From: Progne subis subis | Lineage: Eukaryota > Chordata > Aves > Passeriformes > Hirundinidae | Direction of reading: 5' to 3' | NCBI GenBank assembly: GCA_022316685.1 | Contig: JAKJHU010000136.1 | Coordinates: 806,001 to 870,000 of the forward strand | DNA length: 64,000 bases | Shown here: piece by piece, positions 1 through 12,750 of the stretch | Layout: every line of letters starts with the position of its first letter | How positions within the stretch are numbered: the stretch's first letter is position 1 | Translations under genes and position numbers: made by a program | The notes under the pieces: model-generated | Told to the model about the DNA's origin: nothing | The model's database searches: none | What the model saw: only the letters and a program-made list of their open reading frames with translations

Positions 1-439
1 TCAGCGGAGTGAATAAAGGGTTATGAATTTGATACCCGTTAATTTGCGCTGCAGCAGCTCCTAACCCTGCTGGCCAGCAGTCCCCAAGCCACAGCTGGGT
101 TAGAAACCCAGTCAAATGGGCAGTCTGGGGCTGGAGATTTTGCAGAGAGCTCAAAGTGCACTTGGATGTGCTCTCAGCTTTGATTTTGGTGCACTTGGGA
201 TCAGAAACAGAGGGGCTGGGTGCACAGGACTGGGGGAAATGGCCATCTAGGGAGGCAGATACCATCATCTGAAGCAGTGGGAAATGTACTGCTTGCATTC
301 TTTTCTTTGGTGTGCCCAGATCGTGAGCTTTGCTCCACCATCTCCATGCTGCCTTCCCCGAGTGAGCTGTGCCAAGGGCCTGAGCCCTCTGCTGCCCCGG
401 CACGGGCCGTGCCCAGGGAAGGGCAGGTTGGACATGACC

Positions 440-606
440 ATCCAGAAACCACCAGACATTGGAAGCTGTGGCTCCTCCATCCCTGGAAGCGTCCAAGGTC
501 AGGTTTGATGGGGCTTGGAGCAGAAGGTGTCCCTGCCCATGGCAGGGGCAGGAGCTGGATGAGCTTTAAGGTCCTTTCCAACCCAAACCATCTTGGGATT
601 CTGTGC
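440..606 (+). repeat. CR1 LINE 3' fragment
   Basis: The segment ends in the form typical of bird CR1 3' ends: a 'tttaaggtcctttccaaccc' stretch followed by 'aaaccatcttgggattctgtg'. Upstream there is the familiar 'ggttggac...cttggagcag...gtccctgcccatggcag' series. Orientation is plus, with the LINE 3' end near 606. It is 5' truncated, as most CR1 copies are. Confidence 0.85.
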
Positions 607-3600
607 TCAGTCTTGGGCTTGTCCCCTGTTGTCCTGCTCATCCCACACTCACAGCAGATGAACAGTGGAGTGGGGCTCCACCATTTTCAGCTGGGGCAGG
701 TTAGCTGTGTTCGTTTGTCTTGGTCAGGGATGGTGTCCAGCCTGTCGGTGGAGCTGGGACCAGGATCAGCGCCCATGGATGGTCACCGCTCCCAGACAGA
801 CAGCTTTTAAATTGCACCCATAGATCTTCCCTGCACCAAAACCTCCCTCCTCCAGTATTTAGTGATGCCTGAAGTTACGTCTCTACATCACATTAAGTAA
901 CAGTGCTATCAATAAGGAGGAGTAATGTGGTGCATTCCCTTCTGGATGTCTCCCTGTCCCTCATTTGTTTGCTGCTGCTGATTAAGACGGATAACGAGCC
1001 ATCAGTATTTTTCTAACCGCAGTGCAAAGCAGTGAGGCCTAAATCAGTCTCTGTCACTGGATGCCAGCTCACGATTTAGGGAACTCCAGTGAGGCCCCTG
1101 CATTCATGAGACTCCAAGGCAGCAGATACTTGGGATTGTCTGAGCAAAGCCTGGATGATGTGACCCTCTCGGTGTGAGGAGAGCCAGGAGTGGATGTGGG
1201 GTACCAGGAGGTCCCTGTCCCACCGGGAGCTGCTGCTGTGTTACATTTTCCTTATTGTGCTGCTGCATCGCTGGCAAAAGTCAGTGCAACAGCTCCCATT
1301 GCCCTGAACAGAGCTTTTCACCTCCCCCTCGCCTCTTCATGCATTCCTTCTAACGATGGAGGGCTGGCTTGGAGTGAGCAACTTGGCTTTAATTTGGACA
1401 AGGAGACTGCAGATGTATATGTATTTTAATGCAGAGATTAAATAATTTTTAGGCGTCTTCAGGCACCCAGTAACGTGAATTACGGCTGGGAAATCTTTCC
1501 TGTAAATAGGCAGTGCTTGAGAGGGGCTGTTAACATTGTCTTGTGAGCAGAGAGAAATGCAGGAAGGATGGAAAAGAGCTGCAGATCAGCTTCGGAGGAG
1601 AGGAATTCTTTGGGGCCGTGGTGTGCAGGATTGAAAGCTCATGGATGTCTGGAAGGTACCACCAGATGCCTCCAGGAGATGTTAGCCAGAGCCAGCAGGG
1701 TATGTCCACAAATGAAAAGAGAAAAGGCTCTGATTTTGCAACATTTTACAGAACAGAGTGAAACTGAGGGCATTTATTGGAGGTGCCATCTCTCCTGAGT
1801 GGCTGGGCAGAGGAAGAATGAACCTTCCATCTTGGGGTCACCTCGAGGGGGAGACACTTGGCACCACAGAGTGACAGGACAAGGGGGAATGGGGTTAAAC
1901 TGACAGAGGCCAAGACTTTCAATCCAAAAAAGGGGAGGAGAGCAATTCCTGAGCTTTTGAACGGCAGGGGGGGTGGAAGGGTGCCGGAGCCACCGCTGGT
2001 CCACCAGAGAGAGGTTTAATTTGTGGCACTCAGGCTGGCATGGGTTGGTGGATTCGGTTCTTAGTGCCTCCTGAAAATGGAGCAGCATACAGAATTTATT
2101 GAGGGGGCAGATGATGCATTGATGCAGTCTCTGCATCACAGGAGAGCTCACTGCTGCCTGACAGCGTGAGCAGGCTCACAGGCAGCTTCCATTCTTGATG
2201 GGGACACTGGTCAGGATGGGGACACTGACCCGAAGCAGTCCCATTTCCAGCCCTGCAGGGGTCTGTGCAGGCTGGATGGTTGGGTGATGACAGACTTTGG
2301 AATCCAGGGGGTTCTTTTCCCCTGGTGTTTGTACTGGGAGGAGCTGTGTCCACATGGACATCACCTGCAGGAGCAAGGAGCAGGCAGAGCCACAGCACTC
2401 CCTCCTGCCACCACTGGGAAGTGGCACACAGGGATCAGAGCCGGGCGTCACTGCCCCACATCGCGGGATCGTGGCACCCCGTTCACAATGCACCCTCAGG
2501 CTTCAGCCACGCTCCGAGCCAGGAGCTCCAGCTCCAGCCTCCTTCTAACACAAGAAAGCTCAGGGGTTGTTTCCTTTGGGTGGGGTTTGCAGCTGCCCCT
2601 GCAGAGCATCGCCAGATTTAATTTTCAGCAAGGCGAAGCTCAGCATCACCGGCTGATTTCTTTGTGTCTCACCTCCGGCTTCGCCCGCTGCCTCCTCCTC
2701 CCCCCAGAGAGAGGGGGGCTGCACTCTCCATTCCAGGCCATGAAAACAAGACTTCTTCCCTCCTCAACTCCTTAATTAAAGCCACAAATTGAGCTCTTTT
2801 CTTGCAATCTGAAGTGATCACATAAATAGCATTGGCAGAGCTAAATGAATGTTTGAAAAGATCCTGCAGGATCAGCAGAGAGGGGCGGTGTTAACCTCCA
2901 GAAACAGAGGCCGTCATTAAAAACAAGATGCTGGTTTTCCTTCCCTTCTGAGCTCAGAGCTCAGCCTGGACATGGAGAAAGTCCCAAGATGCCAGGCACA
3001 GGCAATTTCTTGCCTCTGTGACAGACCCTGGAGATTCTTCTGTGTTTTTCCTCTTTTCCTGTTGGGGATCCACGAGCATCCTTGCGTGGATTCCAAGTGT
3101 CATCCTCATCTGGGCGCTGCTTTGCAAGGGGTTGTTTCAGCACCGGACTCCAGTGCTGGGGACTGCGTGGCTCGGGTGTGGTCATGGCAAAGCCTGGGAG
3201 AGGCCTGTTTTGTGGGGACATGCAGAGGAAAATCTGCCTTCCCACTGGGAAGAAACTTGGCCATGCTCAGTCGAAACAACTCCCCCAGGCCAAACCCCCA
3301 TGCCCAGCTGTGTTTGTGGTCGAGCTCCAAAAGGAAAGCCATCGAGCCTCATTCAGCTGAGCCAGCGTCCAGGGGGATGTTTCAGGATTTATCCATTCCT
3401 AAATGCTGTCAGGAAACACCACAGTTTTCCACTTATCCCTTGCAACTCCAATTTTGGGGCACACCACTTGGGAGCCTGAGGGATGGCTGCTGAATCGAGC
3501 TGCTATTTAGCAGCTGTCTTTAACTAGGCAGATAAGCGTAGCCATCAGCTCCTCTCTCCTTGATGGAATCCATTGACTGAAGAAGCTAAATTCTCCTGGA

Positions 3601-4695
3601 GTCAGCTTTAATATTTCCTAAAGGGATGGGGAGGCTCTCAAAGAAGTGGCAGGAGACATATTTTACTGAGGGGAAACTACCGCTCCTGCTGGATTCAGAG
3701 GTTGCACAATGAGAAGTTCTAGTGGAGATGATGAGCTTTGACTGGGGCAAGATGCTATTCAGGGCACATCTGAATATCACAGTTGGCCTGAAGTGATGCA
3801 CGCTTGCTGTTTGATTAACATTTGATTTCCTTTTATTGCTTCTCTGCACACACAAAGCTAAATTCAGAGCTGCTGAAAGCCACGGGCAGAGCTGCTGAAT
3901 TCAGTAAAAGCCATCTGAGGGGTCACAGGGAGCTGGGGGGACGCTGCAGTTCGGCACCGAGAGGCTCCAAGGCATCAGTTCATGCCAGGAGAGAGCCTGA
4001 CCCCCAAATTCCCTCTGGAACAGGGGTGCAGTGCAGCAGGGTCATCACACAAGTACCTGATCTTCAGCAGATGCTTGCAGAATTTTCCATCGTTGTCCCC
4101 AAACAACAACCAAATACAATTTTTTTTACATCTCTCCCATCAAACCAGCATCTGAATGTCCCTAATACATCTCCATAAAAATCTTCACAGCTGTTCTAGC
4201 AAACAGCCTGGAGTGCTGCAGGTTTTTATGAGTATTAACTATGTTAAGCAAAGCAAATCTCACTATTACACTGTCTGTGGGAGCAGCAAACTTCTCCCAT
4301 CAGTCTCCCTGAGCAAGGAAAAAGGGTGATTGGTGTCCTGTTACCATCACAGTCGTGGTTTAAGATGCTTTTACCGAGAGCAGGATGACAGCCCTTGCCC
4401 AAAGCAACTTCTTGTTCCTGCTGCCGTTATCCTAAGTGACCTGATGTGCTTGACATGTCATCAGATGTTTCTAAGCAGCATCTTCCTTTGAATAATAATC
4501 AAAAACCCCACACTGCCGTTCTGTGTCATCCTTTGGGGGCTTGTTTTGGCACTGATTTGACAGACCCTGGTCCCGTCCAGCTCCTCCAAGTCCTCAGCAG
4601 CGCTGGGCTGGGGCCCTGAGCTTTTCAAATGTTGGGAAGGAAAAAGAATATGAGAATATTAGATAATTTAAGAGTCTGTTGAGCTCTGCTGCCTG

Positions 4696-4697
<2 letters not shown>

Positions 4698-4727
<30 letters not shown>
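4698..4727. repeat. poly-A tract (30 bp)
   Basis: An uninterrupted run of about 30 A within the VWC2L intron. No retrotransposon body was recognised on either side. It is probably a simple A-tract that varies in length. Confidence 0.9.
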
Positions 4728-4730
<3 letters not shown>

Positions 4731-6984
4731 GGACTTTATTTCTTGCTGTGGTTGTGACTTTAAGGGCTGCAGCCCCTGCAAGGCACAGGGCACAGCCAAG
4801 CAGATCCCCAGGTGCTGGAGGTTATCTCCACCAGGAGCTCTGTAAATTCCAAAGTTTCTGGAAAACTCCCTAGTGACTTGTGCCATGGCACAGAAAATGC
4901 TGCTTGGCTGGAGCAGGGCAGGGTCCCTCTCTGAGCATCTCTTCCTCGTGCCTTCACCGTGGGTGTGATGCTCACTGCATCCCAGTTTGGACAAACAGGA
5001 TCCAGTTTTCCAGTGGGAAGGTGGGAGAAGTTTAAATAGGAAAAAATAAAAAAATAGCAGAGGAGGAGAGGCTGGCTGACAGTGATTGTGCTGGAAAACT
5101 GGATTTCAGGCAATGGGAATTTAAGTGGAATTGCCACAAATGCAGTGTGGAAATTTTGCCTTCCGTTAGAAATTCCGTGTTTCTGTAGGGATGGGGATAG
5201 CTGTGGGAGAGAGAGGATGCAGTAAAGCTCTGTCCAGCTCACTGTGGTGAGCAAAAGAAACCATTCCACTCAGGCAATGCAGAGGGGGATATTTTGAGAG
5301 AGTGCTGGGAAAGAAAAGGCCCAGAGCAGTGGCAGTGTTGTCCCAAATTAAAAGTACTAAAGTCTGTCAGTAGAGAGGCAGAACATCCCACAGGAGGGGA
5401 GATGTCAGTAGAGCCCTGGGTCTTGTTTTCCTCCATTTTGCTAAAAGCCAAGAAGAAAGAAAACAATCCCAGTTGCTGTGGTTTTCCCCTCAGTTCAGCC
5501 TCTGACTACAGCTCCTTCCTTGGGTGTGCCCAGGCGAGCCTGGCCAGCCCAGGGATGCTGGCTGCTGCCCCAGCGAGGGCTGCTTTGCACTCCCTGTGAT
5601 TTACCCACCACAGCTGCCGCCTTCCCCCTTTGCCTGACCCAGCCCCTTGGGGGCGGGGGCAGCATCCCCGGGATTTTCTGCTAGACAGAGATGCTTGCCA
5701 GGTCCTTCCAGGCTCGACAGATGCCAGGGATCAGAGGGGCAGAGTTTAATCACAGATTTGCAGAGCTGCCCCGTGTCCTAGGCTGGGGCAGGGACGTTGC
5801 TGCGCTGCTGTCCCCAGAATAAGGGATCCCCTCCCCAGGGGGACGCTCAGAGACACAGGTGATGTTTTTAGCACACCCCCCTCCTCTTTCCTTCCGTGTC
5901 TGCTTTCTGCTCTTCCCTGTCCTGGGGCATCAGTGAGGGGTATTTACTGATTATTTCCATATGATCCCCTGGGGAAGCTTAGGAGGGAGGAGACCTGGGG
6001 CTGCTGGGAGAGGCAGGGCAGCCAAGAAATGGGCAGATACTGCAGCAGGATGAAGGAAAAATAAGTTTTTGCCCAGCTGGCAGCACCCCATCAGCCAGTT
6101 CCAATGCCATCACCCTTGGCTGACTGTGATCCCTGCACCACTGTGGTGCCCAAGTCCTGTGAGAGAGGTGTTGGGTCCCAAGAGCCTGTCTGGGAGGCAA
6201 AGCTGACTCACCTGTGAGTGAGCAAACCTCTGGCTGCCTCACCGCCAGCCTCCCACCCGTTCCCAGCTCCCGGGATGGGCTGGCAGGGCTGTAAATCCAG
6301 GCAGAGCTGTGTCTGGAGTCATGCGTGGGTGTGGAGGCAGCACTGGCCTCTCAAATGAGTCGCTCAACAGGCAGGGCAAGAAGAGGGAGATGATCTTCTC
6401 CTTCCCTTGCCACCCTAATCTCCAGGGGAAGCTTTTTGTTTCTATTACAACGAGGAGTGGTTTTGACACCCTGGGCATCCCAGACGTCAGCATCCCACCA
6501 ATGTGCCTTGCCAGGCACTGATTGCAACTTCAGATACTGCTGCAGTTACTGGAATCTTTATGGCATTTGAACCCAGGACATGTAACAGCAGCAGAGGAGC
6601 TGACAGGGACACCCTCGCTGGGTCATAGCACTCCCCACCCACTGGGCCCCAGGAAATGGAGAACTTGAACCAGTGGTGAGAGCACAGGCAATGGCACAGC
6701 CAGCACAGGGACTCAAAGGCTCTGAGAAAGTGTGACAACTTCACTGGGCTGCCAGAGACACACAGCACAGCTGGAATCACAGCCTGTCCAGCCAGGATGC
6801 TGTCTTCCAGACAGACATCAGTTTGGGAAATCTTCAGCTCGAAGACCAAAACAGGCCATGACTTCTTAAACCTAGTGAGCGAGCCCGCAAGGACAAACAC
6901 AGACACCACGTGTGCATGTGTAGAGTTTGGCTGTTCTGTTCATGCTCCTGGCTGGTAGCTCCTGGTTTTAAAGTTCTTTGCAGT

Positions 6985-7060
6985 CTGTAATGGCTGAGGT
7001 TGGAGGGGCTCTTTGGAGCTCGTCCAGCTCAAAGCCCAGCTCCCAGCAGCCTCGAAACAT
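6985..7060 (-). repeat. possible degraded CR1 remnant
   Basis: The phrase 'gaggttggaggggctctttg' followed by 'gagctcgtccagctc' resembles the reversed CR1 3' region (ggttggaagggacctttggagatcatc...), but it has diverged strongly and no end can be placed. A chance GC-rich match remains possible. Confidence 0.3.
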
Positions 7061-7491
7061 CCCCACCCGCAGGGCTCCTGCACTGCCAGCAGCCCCATGT
7101 CACCTGTGCTCTGCTCAGCAAGTGCAGTGGAATCTCCTCGTTCGGAGCAAAAGCCGGCTTCTTCCTGGAATCCTGATGGAATTCACTGGAGGAGGAGGCA
7201 GCGTGGAGCAGCACAGACCCTCCCAGGGCCACGGCCTGCCCGCCCAGGCCCTGCCCATGGAGGAGCAGCAGCCCTGGGGTACAGCCTGTCAGCCCCAGTT
7301 CTGTACAGGAGCCATCCAAGACATCTTTCTCCGGCTTTTCTGTGGTGCCTGGTGAAGATGGATGTGAATGTGGCTGTAGAGCCGCGCTTGAAGGGGCCTT
7401 TGACGAAGGCGGGAGGGTTCAGAAGCACAAGGAACACTCGGGCACCTGAACTGCCTGGCTAGCCCAGCCCTGCCAGACTCACGGCCTGTTC

Positions 7492-7529
7492 CACAAAGGG
7501 TGCTGAGGAGCACAAAGGGTGCTGAGGAG
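7492..7529. repeat. 19-bp tandem duplication
   Basis: The 19-bp unit cacaaagggtgctgaggag occurs twice head to tail without mismatch (7492-7510 and 7511-7529). It is probably a recent slippage duplication in intronic DNA. Confidence 0.9.
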
Positions 7530-7974
7530 CACCTTGCTGAAGTCAGGGCACTCATGAAGAGCTCTCTGAGACTGTAAAGCGTGGGACCCTGGCACTGGGC
7601 TACAGCTCAGCCTGTTTCCAGCCTCGTGAGGGACACTGTTTCCCAGCCTTTAGCCGAAGACTTAGGGAACAACTTGCCCATAATTCCATGTCTGTACACA
7701 CTCTTACCTTTGGAATGCACCCCATGTGCTGGAGGCATAGACAAAACCGGTGGCCAGTCAAGGGGTGACATTTCAGAGCAGCTCTTCGAGCCACAAAACA
7801 CTTTTCAAATGTCTTTATGCTTCCCCGATGGCACCAGAATGACTGCCTTGAATTTTTTGTGTGTGCCGCTGGCTCTGACATTAATTCCCAACACTAAGTG
7901 GTGGAGGAGTAAGAGGGAAAGAGAAGAGAGCTTGCAGAGGGAGAGATGGGCAGTGAATATTTGTGGGGCTTCTA

Positions 7975-8030
7975 TGAGGAGGAGGAAAGGGCTTTAAGAT
8001 CCCTTCCAGCCCAACCATTCTGTGACTGGG
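7975..8030 (+). repeat. CR1 LINE 3' tail fragment
   Basis: The sequence 'gggctttaagatcccttcca' followed by 'gcccaaccattctgtgac' is a short CR1 3' end in plus orientation. A purine-rich stretch and then the A/C-rich tract lie next to it. Confidence 0.75.
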
Positions 8031-8070
8031 AAATAAGATCCTTGCTGCTCAGTTTTGATATTGTGTAATG

Positions 8071-8165
8071 AAACAAAAAAAACCAAAACAAAACAAAAAA
8101 CAAAAACCAAAAACAAACAAACAAAAAAAACAAACAAACAAAAAAAAAACCCAAAAAAAACCAAC
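8071..8165. repeat. A-rich (AAAC)n-type low-complexity tract
   Basis: About 95 bases made almost entirely of A runs separated by single or double C. The opposite strand gives a T/G-only open frame that should not be read as protein. Confidence 0.9.
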
Positions 8166-8812
8166 CACCACCCAAAGCAGTAGTAAGCAGAGTAAAAGAA
8201 TTACCCTTGAGGAAAAATACCCATATTTTATCAGAAAGCTTATTTGAGAGGTGATGCAATGAATAATTTTTGGTTAATAGCTCCAGGCTGGTAGGGGTCC
8301 TTGGGGTTACCTGGTGCTGGAGCATGGCTGCCAATGGCCCCAGGGGATGGACTGGCTCTGCTCCCTGCAGCTACCCACAGGCTCACCAGGCTGGAGCAGT
8401 GAAGGCCGGGCTATGTCCTCACATTTGTCCTCACGGTCTGGTCCGTCCTGCGGCCAAAATTTAAGAAGAAAGAGTTACTAAATTAGTGGCCAACCGAGTA
8501 GAAAAAGCTGAGTGCCAATGCCATTTGTTCTAGGGGCTGGGTGTAGAAACAGAGAGGAAAGTTTCAAGGACTATTTTTTTTCCCTTTAGTGCCTGGTGGC
8601 AACCAAAAAATGAGAGAAGGGATTGCTGTGGGTCCGAGGCTCGGCACCGAGCAAGGCGGGAGCGTTGCTGCAGATTTCGGCAGCGGCGGTGGTGCGGCCA
8701 GAGCACAGCACGGGGCTGCCGCTGGGTCCTGCCTGTCCCCGGCTCAGAGCAGAGCTGCTGCCCCCAGTGCAAACACAGAGCATTCATCCTGTCGCCCCGT
8801 GTGTTTCCGCAG

Positions 8813-8961
8813 GTCCCAACTGCTTCGCGGGCACCACCATAATTCCCGCGGGCATCGAGGTGAAGGTGGACGACTGCAACATCTGCCACTGCCACAACGG
8901 GGACTGGTGGAAGCCGGCGCAGTGCTCCAAGCGCGAGTGCCAGGGCAAGCAGGCTCTGTAG
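8813..8961 (+). CDS. VWC2L: VWC2L terminal coding exon (von Willebrand factor C domain)
   Basis: This is the last coding exon of VWC2L, a secreted von Willebrand factor C-domain protein of the Brorin family associated with BMP signalling. A pyrimidine-rich acceptor ends in CAG at 8812. The first two bases complete a split glycine codon, and the frame then reads [36 protein letters not shown] and [12 protein letters not shown] before TAG at 8959-8961. Cysteines spaced C-x2-C-x-C and the WWKPAQC segment are those of the C-terminal VWC domain. The C-terminal [12 protein letters not shown] ending fits VWC2L better than VWC2, from memory of the families. The convergent BARD1 gene downstream matches the known gene order. 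Earlier exons, with the signal peptide and first VWC domain, must lie left of the window. Confidence 0.93.
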
Positions 8962-8989
8962 CAGCCCCCTGGCCAGCGACCCGCTCACG

Positions 8990-9020
8990 GTGATGGTGGT
9001 GATGGTGGTGATGGTGGTGA
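8990..9020. repeat. GGTGATGGT short tandem repeat
   Basis: Roughly three and a half copies of a 9-bp GGTGATGGT unit lie about 30 bp after the VWC2L stop codon, inside the presumed 3' UTR. The reverse strand reads as a histidine run in one frame, which is a by-product of the repeat. Confidence 0.9.
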
Positions 9021-9631
9021 CCAAGGAATGGCTTCGATGCTGCGCACGTGTCCGACCTCCCGCCGGCTGCAGCAGGGTCGGCAGCAAGCCCTGCGAGGGT
9101 GCCACAGGAGCAGAGATGGCTGCCTGCAGGGAAGGGGCTCCCAGCTCCTGCCCCGCTCCACACACTCTGTACCTGGTGTCCAGGTGTCTGCTCCGCTGGG
9201 GAGTCACCAGTGCTGGGACTGGGAAGGACAGCAGGAGAACAGCCCGGGCACGTTCCTGGCCTGCCCGCGCCTCCCAGGCGCCAATCGAGACTGCTCTCAC
9301 TTTCTGCAGTGTGGATTGGGGGGGGGGTGTTTCGCATCTATTTATTTGAGGGGGTTTTGCTATTGTGATTTTTTTTTTTTAAGTCTTTTCCTAAGCTGGG
9401 ATCATTGGGACAATACAGCTGTGAGTGGAGCAATAGATGGGAGCATTTTTTTTGTGGCTGTAAGTGCGGGTGGCACTAAGGACGGGAGGGAGGTAGAAAT
9501 GAAAAGGGATGGGGGTATTAAAATAAACCCAACTGGAATGTAACCTGCAGCAGGACCTGAGGTAGATGCACAGGTATAGACCGGACAGCCAAAGCTGTAT
9601 CTGTGTTACACTTTCTCCACTGAGTGGGGAC

Positions 9632-9637
9632 AATAAA
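9632..9637 (+). terminator. VWC2L: candidate VWC2L poly(A) signal AATAAA
   Basis: A canonical AATAAA lies about 670 bp after the VWC2L stop, with another at 9522-9527. Either could end a short 3' UTR isoform. This is a sequence match only, with no transcript evidence. Confidence 0.4.
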
Positions 9638-10084
9638 GCTGAAGACACCTGCGCAGTCAACATGACCTTGATGGGAGCAGGGCCCACAGCAGCTGCATGG
9701 GCAGGCTGTGGCAGCCGACCAGAAGGTGCTCCATGAAAGCAACGTCTTACCTGGCTTGTTTGTGTGTGATTCCTGGCTGGAGCAGAGGGAGGAGGGCCCC
9801 ACCTGTTCCTGCTTCCCAGGCTGAGCATGTGCTCTCCTGCCTTGTCCCATCCCGAGGCCGCTCTCGCTGGAGACAAGGGCCGTGTTTCACTGCCTTCAGC
9901 GACAGCAGGTCCCAGTTAAAACACGGGATGACCCCACTGTGGAGGTTTCCAGGAATGTCCCATGGTTGTGGCGTGAACCGGCTCAGCTGGCGGGTAAGAG
10001 ACCCTTGGCTACAGTGGGAGGGAGCTGCCCTGGCTCTCCCTGGCAGCATGCACAGCCGGTGATAACGCAAGCCGTGGTGCAGCA

Positions 10085-10124
10085 GGGCTGGGCTGGGCTG
10101 GGCTGGGCTGGGCTGGGCTGGGCT
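10085..10124. repeat. (GGGCT)n microsatellite
   Basis: About eight copies of the pentamer GGGCT in tandem. The G-runs could form quadruplex structure on the plus strand. It lies in the VWC2L 3' UTR or just beyond it. Confidence 0.92.
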
Positions 10125-12047
10125 CCTGTCGGGGCTCTCCCAAAGCTTGCCGTGCCTGCAGCAGCAGAGGTTCCCAGCAGCCCAGAGTCCCCGTTGGGCT
10201 CTCCAGCACCGGCACCTCCTGCCTTCTCAGGCTGCAGCTTCCAGGCGATGCTGTGACAAAAGCCACTGATGTCATGTCGCTGCCCTGCCCGCCCAGGTGA
10301 GCACAGGGCCTTTCCCATCGCTGTCCACGCTCGCTTCCCCGCTTCCTGTCAACGCCACGGGGCTGGAGGTGCTTATTCTGTTCAGAGTTCAGACCCCAGT
10401 CCAGCACCTGCTCTCCACAGTGACGGCAGCAGATCCTCCCCACGGCATCCTCAGCGAAGCAGATCAGCGCATCGGGCTCGGTTTATACACACGGTTGCCT
10501 TTATACTTTTATTTCTTCCCCATTTTGGTGTTTTCTGGAGAGCAGGGGTGGGAGGAGCACTTAGCCCAGCAGCTGCTGTCCTGTGGCTGAGCACTGGCTG
10601 CCTGCAGGCCGAGCTGGTACCATTGGAGACGTCATCACCACACTTCTTTGTAAGCTGTTGCCTGTCAATGACTATCCAGTTTCAAAACTTTCAAACAATA
10701 GCGTGCCTGAAACTAGTGAGAAAAAAAAACAACTGTACAAATGGGAGGGAGGGGTCCTAGAAACAATATTTGATGTGTAAAAGACTATATTATTAAAAAA
10801 TTATTTTGTTAAATATAAAGTGTGTGAACCAGCAAAAAAAAAAAAAAAACAAAACCAGATTTTACATTTGTGGTGTATTTTACTCTGCTGATCATCAGCC
10901 CCTCAAGCTCCCAATTGCCCATCTCATCCCTTGCTCCAGTTCCTGTCTCTTCTCAGTGTTGGTGGGTGCAGCTGGGATGGGGAGAGCAGGTCTGGAGCCT
11001 GAAGTAGCCATGAGAATCCCGTGGATGGGATGGGTTGCTCAGGGAGTGTCTCAGCAGTAACTCAGTAAACCAGTTTTGCTTTGCCAAACCAGGATTCCCG
11101 TTTGTGGAGCTGCCACGGACCAAGACGGCTCCCAGGCTCTCGCTTCAACCTCCATCTGCTTTTTTGTTACTTTTACTGGTGCCATTTCATATTTTATGCC
11201 ATTTCGTGAACATGGAAATTTGCTTTCAGTTCACAAACTCCATTTGGTACCTCCAGATGCATCATTATTTACACTGATTAGTAGTTACTCTAATTAATTA
11301 CAGCTTAATTACTGTAGTTAATGTTTGTACAGTGCTTGGAACAAGTACAGCACTATACGTGCCACATATTATTATTTTCTTCGTTATTAATTAAGCACCA
11401 TCTCCATTCCATGCTGCGCTACTTCATTATTTCCCAAGGAGTCGCAGTAGCGCCCTTATTCCCACCCAGGAGTGGGGTGCTGCAGGGCTGGATTGGCACG
11501 GGAAGAGCAGTGGGGTTGCTCAGGAACATGGGAATGCTCAGGACTTTGCCCTTCACCCTGTCACAGCACTGTGGAAAAGCGGCAGAGGGAAGGGGCCCCC
11601 TTGACCCCAAGGACCCTGCAGAGGGAGCTGGAGCGTGCTCTGGGTCCCCCGAGGGAAAGCCCTGCGGATCCCATCAGGGATGTGTCTGCGAGGCCTCCGT
11701 GGCTCACACTGGAAGGGAATTGATTCCCCCAAATGCAGCAGAGCCAGGCACAGACCCACTGAGGGATCCCACAGCTCTCCCCAGGCACCAGGGCATCAGT
11801 GGGACGGGGGCTGGCGCCACGGAGAGAAGCGAAGGGCACCGGTCATTGTCTAGGAGAACTTCCACTGCTTATGTGGAAGAGTTGCCAGCTGTGGGTTGGC
11901 AGTGCCTTCACAGCGCTGGGGGTGCCAGTAGTCCCAAAAATCATCGCCACCACTCCACTTCCCATCAGCCTCTCTCGGGATCCAGAACTGAAATCCCATC
12001 AGTCACTCTCTAAATACACTACAGAATTCCATCCTCATCCCAGTCCC

Positions 12048-12070
12048 TTTTTTTTTTTTTTTTTTTTTTT
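12048..12070. repeat. poly-T tract (23 bp)
   Basis: An uninterrupted run of T. No adjacent retroelement body was recognised. Confidence 0.9.
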
Positions 12071-12730
12071 AATGTTGTAATTCATTTCTTTCTTTAATTA
12101 ATCACAGCTCTGGGCCAGCCAGACCCATTAACTAATCTTCTCATTTAGACCTTTCAGAGATGCAGCTGCAGATGAAATTTAATTTGTTGACCCGTGATCG
12201 ATAGCAATTAATACCATCTCTTTAATCTTGCTGAAAGGTTCATCTTGGGCTTCCAGAGGCTGCCAGCTGAACGGAAAGGTGCCTGGTACATGTGTTATCA
12301 GATGGAGGAGCACAACCTGCTCCGTGGGCACCGCCCTCCCCGTGCCCCCAGGCTGGCACACTGGAAAATGCAACAGGAATTTGTGGGATGTGGAGAGGAG
12401 GAGGATGAGGGCGAGGGAAGATGCTGAGGGGTAAAGAAGAGCAAGGGGCTTGGTAGGGCAGAAAGTAGGGGGAGGTAGAGTTGATGGGCTGGAAAAATGA
12501 GGGGAGATAGAAATGGTAGAGCCGAGCAGATGTGGCGAGAAAAGGGAGCCAAAAGGACTCAAACTGAGGCGAAAGAGCAGGCCAGAGTGGCCAGCAGCAG
12601 AGGCAACAGTGAATTTTGCAGAAGAAACAGGCCCAGAGTCAGAAGTGCTTCCTCTTAGGGATCTTACACCCAAACCTCAGTGATGTGATGCCATCTTGTG
12701 CCCCCCAAATCAGCAGCTGTGTACAGCTCC

Positions 12731-12750
12731 CTCCTCCTCCTCCTCCTCCT
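12731..12750. repeat. (TCC)n microsatellite
   Basis: About seven trinucleotide copies of TCC/CTC in intergenic DNA. Confidence 0.85.

Larger units (their letters stand above)
1..8812 (+). other. VWC2L: VWC2L last intron (3' part)
   Basis: No coding exon was recognised here. The stretch runs into the acceptor (TTTCCGCAG, ending at 8812) of the terminal VWC2L exon, so it is inferred to be the 3' part of that gene's last intron. It is moderately GC-rich and holds a CR1 tail near 440-606, a possible CR1 remnant near 6985, a CR1 tail near 7975, a 30-bp poly-A (4698-4727), a 19-bp tandem duplication (7492-7529) and an A/C-rich tract (8071-8165). The many short open frames show no recognisable domains and look like chance frames. 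Confidence 0.7.
8962..10840 (+). other. VWC2L: VWC2L 3' UTR (end uncertain)
   Basis: This follows the VWC2L stop. Candidate poly(A) signals on the plus strand are AATAAA at 9522-9527, AATAAA at 9632-9637 and ATTAAA at 10792-10797; the last is followed by an AT-rich stretch and an encoded A-run near 10834. The true end could therefore be about 9.65 kb or about 10.84 kb. The stretch includes a GATGGTGGT-type minisatellite and a GGGCT array. No coding potential was recognised. Confidence 0.5.

Noticed and set aside
2265..2775. Overlapping plus-strand open frames of 83-163 residues in the VWC2L intron
   Set aside because: Several frames are open at once because GC is high and stops are few. No domain, splice pattern or family resemblance was seen.
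8990..9020. Histidine-run open frame on the minus strand
   Set aside because: It is the reverse of the GGTGATGGT repeat in the VWC2L 3' UTR and has no other coding support.
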